Of a stretch of DNA of 64,000 nt, positions 60,654 through 64,000 are shown one piece after another; the stretch's first letter is position 1; every line of letters begins with the position of its first letter. The notes beneath the pieces are model-generated. The model was not told the DNA's origin. It worked only from the letters and a program-made list of their open reading frames with translations, and searched no databases. This DNA is from Sphagnum compactum. Taxonomy: Eukaryota > Bryophyta > Sphagnopsida > Sphagnales. The stretch is taken from assembly GCA_965153455.1 (NCBI GenBank), contig OZ234494.1:23498001-23562000 (forward strand), written 5' to 3'. Position numbers and translations under genes: made by a program.

Positions 60654-61679
60654 TCTGATTTTAGTTAGCTACAAACAAATATATATAAGGAAAAATGGAT
60701 ACATTCCCAGAAGATTTGGCCTTGGAAAATTATCACACTCATTCAAAAAATATAAGTATAATTTTGGTTATTTGTTCATGTGTAGTGGTACAATTGAGGA
60801 AAGAAGGTTAGTAACATGTACCTGGTATTAACACAAAAGGATATATGGTTATGGGTAGCTGGCTGGGCTGACCCAACGGTTTTTTATCTCTACATACATA
60901 TTTAGCCCTGATAGAAATTTTGGGGGTAATGTGAATATTTTGTAACTTTATACCAAGTCCAGAAACTATAAAGAATCTTCTATTTGCACAATATTTGTCA
61001 AAATTGGCTGAATATGGCTATTGAATAATATTCAATTACTCATGAGCAATTGGGACCAGCAATGTTGATCAAAATACCGCACCTACCATTACTAATGATG
61101 ATAAGTATGCAACAAAGGATGAAAAAACAGGCATGGATATTTGCCACCACGCATTAGAAGGATTTTTCTAACTCAATTTTGCTTTGAAACTGTTTCCATG
61201 CAACTTTCTGCCTTTCAGAACTGCCTATGGCCTCCATTTACAAGTCATTCTCATGAGAGTTGTGTGACAACCCTATGGAATGCTCTTCGCAACAACAATT
61301 CTGCATACAATGAAGAAAGGTTGGCAACTTCAGTTCAATTGCTGGAAATTCCAAAATGTTTAGCTGTCTGCAAATTTGATGATCTCAAGTTAAGAGTCTT
61401 AAGATTTTTTGAACCTAAAAAAGACAAACAAGTTAAAATCACTTCTATATGAATATAATTGTGTAAGATAAGTCATACCAAGAATATATGTGCGTGTGCA
61501 TATGTGCCATGATGTGCAAAGTGTGGTTACTACATTTTGTTTACAACCACTCAACCTAGCGATCAATCATCAATGACAAAGACTCCATTTAGATTAAGTG
61601 CATATGCTTTTGGCAATAATGAAAAAAAATAATGAATTATCAACATCTAAGCATTTGTGGTTATAATGTTTTTTTTTTT

Positions 61680-61925
61680 CAATTTACTGATGGAACCACG
61701 GTGGCAAGCATCCCTAGGCAGACTTCGACTGAACTAACAACGTGACTTCAAGGAATTTTGAAATTGTAGCCAGTAGACAGAAATGTGACCACACCCTCCC
61801 CGAAAACGTAATTTCCTGTCCCTCTTAGGTGAGCATTTTTTTCACAAAAAAGGGAATTTGTGACAAATATTACGTTTGCAGAATACTGTGTCACCTTTTG
61901 ACAAATTTTCGCCCAAAAAAAAAAA
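61680..61925 (+). repeat. Dispersed repeat family, copy B member
   Basis: Counterpart of 30290-30545: ccacggtggcaagcatccct (61696), tgtgaccacaccctcccc, gaatttgtgacaaatatt and acaaattttcgccc plus A-run. Confidence 0.7.
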
Positions 61926-62096
61926 GACTGTTCATGGAAACACATGTAGACTGTAGGACCAGAATCCATAAGATGCATGTAAAAGTGAATTCTGGGGCCA
62001 ATAGTCATCTGAAACAGAAGGCAACTATGACAACATGGATGCATGAATCACCAACACCATGAAAACAATGGCCCAGTGTAGAAACAATTCAGCAAT

Positions 62097-62245
62097 TTAT
62101 GCACTACCAGCACCAACCAATGCAACATTGAACTCCTTTCCTTGAATTGGAATTGTTCCACCAACTTAAATGCTCCCCACATCTTCAAAAGCTGCAATAT
62201 CATTGCCTTTCACATCACTCAAGAAATTTTGCCTTATGGGTCATT
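62097..62245 (-). pseudogene. C-terminal coding relic in copy B, with premature stop
   Basis: Partner of 30714-30862. It reads NFLSDVKGNDIAAFEDVGSI, stop, VGGTIPIQGKEFNVALVGAG. The stop replaces a Glu codon of copy A. Confidence 0.4.
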
Positions 62246-63429
62246 GAGGATGATATGTCGACATGATGAGCCAACCTAGCTTTGCCAATTTAAAATGCAT
62301 TCACAATGCACATCCACCCCAAAACATGGCTTTTGGATATCTGTAAAGTGGAACTTGGGTGTCCCCCAACCCCCTGAGATTTTGGCACTGCCTACTTGTT
62401 TTCTGTGATCTGCTGGATCTAGCATGTCATCCTCAGCACCAATGGCAACCTATATACCCCAAATTCATAACACCAATCAGTTTATGTAGGCAGAAACATG
62501 GAATGCATCACATTTACCAGTTCAATATTCCTCTTTGAAGATGTTGTCCATTAATCCAGGTTGTTCTACCATTTAAATAAGTATCATGCCAGGACCTCCA
62601 TCAGGTGTAACCTTACTTGCATTTTACATACAGCAAAATTGTGGTACTTCAGGGACCTACACACAAGATCTAACATGCACACGCCTGCATGGCTCCCTCT
62701 ATTGGTTCTATTTTTTCTTTTTCTCCATATGACGCAGAAGAGACTGCAGTGTGCAGTGTGCAAATGATGTTAAATAATGTTGATGCAAGACAACACTTGA
62801 TCAATTTGGTCCAAGTCAAGGTACTACAGTAGGTGCTTTATGGCCAGCATCAATGCAACAGGCCTTGGTCAAACTTGGGCGTTCACTACTCTTCATCACC
62901 ACCTGGGGGTGGATCATCACAAATTAGATCCTAAGGACACAATCCACATAAGCAATCTCACCTTCTTAATGTCTGCTAATGTCGCCAATGCAGGAACAAA
63001 AGGATCAGCAGTTGCCTCCACAATGTTGGATAGTGTCTGCAATCCCTATCATCACACTTGTCCAAAGACACTGGTTGGACCACTTTCCATAGTTCACAGG
63101 TGTAGTCTATTTGTGGAAGCTTGGTTATGTCACCAACTGTATTCTTGTTCTCATCAGTGGTTGATAAGGAGGTAGTTGGAATTCCTGGGTAGTTCCAACA
63201 AATCCCCTAATTACTGTTTTAACCCTGACACTTCATACATTGGAAACACGGTCAACAGCCACCCTTGCCTAGATTGTGGGGCAAAGATATTCTTTCAGAT
63301 TTTCTTTATAGCATCAGCTAGAAGCATCTTCCTAGTTCTGCATGAATTTCAATTGAATGTGAGGAGTTTTATCTTGTTGATTGATGCTACTACTTTCTGC
63401 CTTGCCAATATTTCACATGTGAAAAAATC

Positions 63430-64000
63430 ATCACTGTCAAAGCAAGCAACCACATTGCATGTGTCACATCCTGACGAACAGTCTTCAAACATCCTCTACC
63501 ACAATTGGGTCATCAGTGAACATGTCAAAGAGGCTATGGTCCACAAAGACAAAGACTTGGAACTGCATGGATTTGAGCTGTTCATGAATATGCTCACTCT
63601 TCAAGCATTGCTACAACTGCCACATTTGTGACAGGCCCTGTGAGAGTGACATGGTTTTGGCTCCACCCCTTCAATGTGCAGCATTATGCCCTTCTCCACA
63701 TTCGATGAGTCCCAGAATCATACAGTCCATATTGCACATAAGCATCCATTTGGAACACTCTTTATGCATACTCAATGCTCCCCCATTTGGTATACATGTT
63801 TGTAAGGCAATTGCTCACAAAGACATAAGACTTTGCAGCCTCCTTGAAGGAAATGTGCATAAATATGCCCTTGTCAAGTGTTTGTAATCCAGCACATGTG
63901 TTGAACAATCAAATGAAAGTGAGCAGGTCAGGAAGCATGGGCTCTTCCCACTACATTTTGCTAAAATAACTGTAGTGCTTTCTCATTCTGTCCAGACTTG
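63430..64000 (-). pseudogene. PPR pseudogene, copy B (cut by window edge)
   Basis: Minus-strand partner of the copy-A PPR relic. The VFVGHSLIDMF block reads VFVDHSLFDMFTDDPIVVED followed by a stop, and the LTNMYTKW block is present near 63770-63830. Same frameshifts as copy A where compared, so the gene was already dead before the duplication. Confidence 0.6.

Larger units (their letters stand above)
57964..64000. repeat. 6-kb direct segmental duplication, copy B (runs off the window)
   Basis: Matches 26575-32616 over its whole length, in the same orientation, and is still matching at base 64000. Differences from copy A include a private 58-bp tandem duplication (59002), absence of about 65 bp after 58525, a premature stop in the 62.1-kb coding relic, and scattered substitutions. 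Confidence 0.9.

Noticed and set aside
63176-63631. 151-codon plus-strand ORF in copy B
   Set aside because: Its copy-A counterpart is frameshifted, and the minus strand carries PPR homology across the same bases.
26575-64000. Copies A and B as two LTRs of one giant retroelement
   Set aside because: No TG...CA ends, primer site or polypurine tract at the expected places, and the 25-kb interior contains the ankyrin gene and unrelated relics rather than gag-pol.

Overview
This is eukaryotic nuclear DNA, almost certainly from a seed plant and most likely a gymnosperm (conifer-type). That is an inference from the AT-rich, gene-poor sequence full of decayed transposable elements, a plant-specific ankyrin-PGG membrane protein gene, PPR relics, a plant-type LINE with DUF4283 and zf-RVT domains, and relics of an FCP1-like phosphatase family. 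There is no operon structure, rRNA, intact tRNA or CRISPR array.

Layout. 0-2.4 kb: a 196-bp tandem repeat and one small GC-richer putative gene (1777-2190). 2.7-9.25 kb: a near full-length but dead L1-type LINE (ORF1, endonuclease, reverse transcriptase and C-terminal zinc finger all recognisable). 9.7-12.9 kb: a diverged direct repeat, one copy carrying a foldback MITE. 13-18 kb: AT-rich, low-complexity and repeat-like DNA. 19.2-21.7 kb: a relic transposon-associated ORF split by a 2,139-bp CACTA element with 12-bp TIRs and a 3-bp target-site duplication; an uninterrupted paralogue lies at 57.3 kb. 23-26 kb: unrecognised coding-like relics. 26.6-32.6 kb and 57.96-64.0 kb: a 6-kb direct duplication containing a minus-strand PPR pseudogene and other exon-like pieces. 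36.3-40.2 kb: three relics that look like FCP1/NIF-type HAD phosphatase. 46.7-48.5 kb (minus): the only intact sizeable gene, a 591-aa ankyrin-repeat protein with a PGG domain and probable 5'UTR introns; its leader region is partly duplicated upstream and bounded by a 114-bp minisatellite. 51.4-53.5 kb: a decayed second retroelement, a reverse transcriptase with a C-terminal restriction-like-endonuclease-type region. 55.0-55.95 kb: a GC-rich interspersed island with a perfect hairpin.

The genes do not form a pathway. I found no clear previously undescribed system. The most informative observations are the CACTA insertion with its in-window empty site, the 6-kb segmental duplication, the repeat family that forms the 3' flank of the ankyrin gene, and the duplicated leader/minisatellite upstream of that gene. 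All identity statements are by eye, and no database search was possible.
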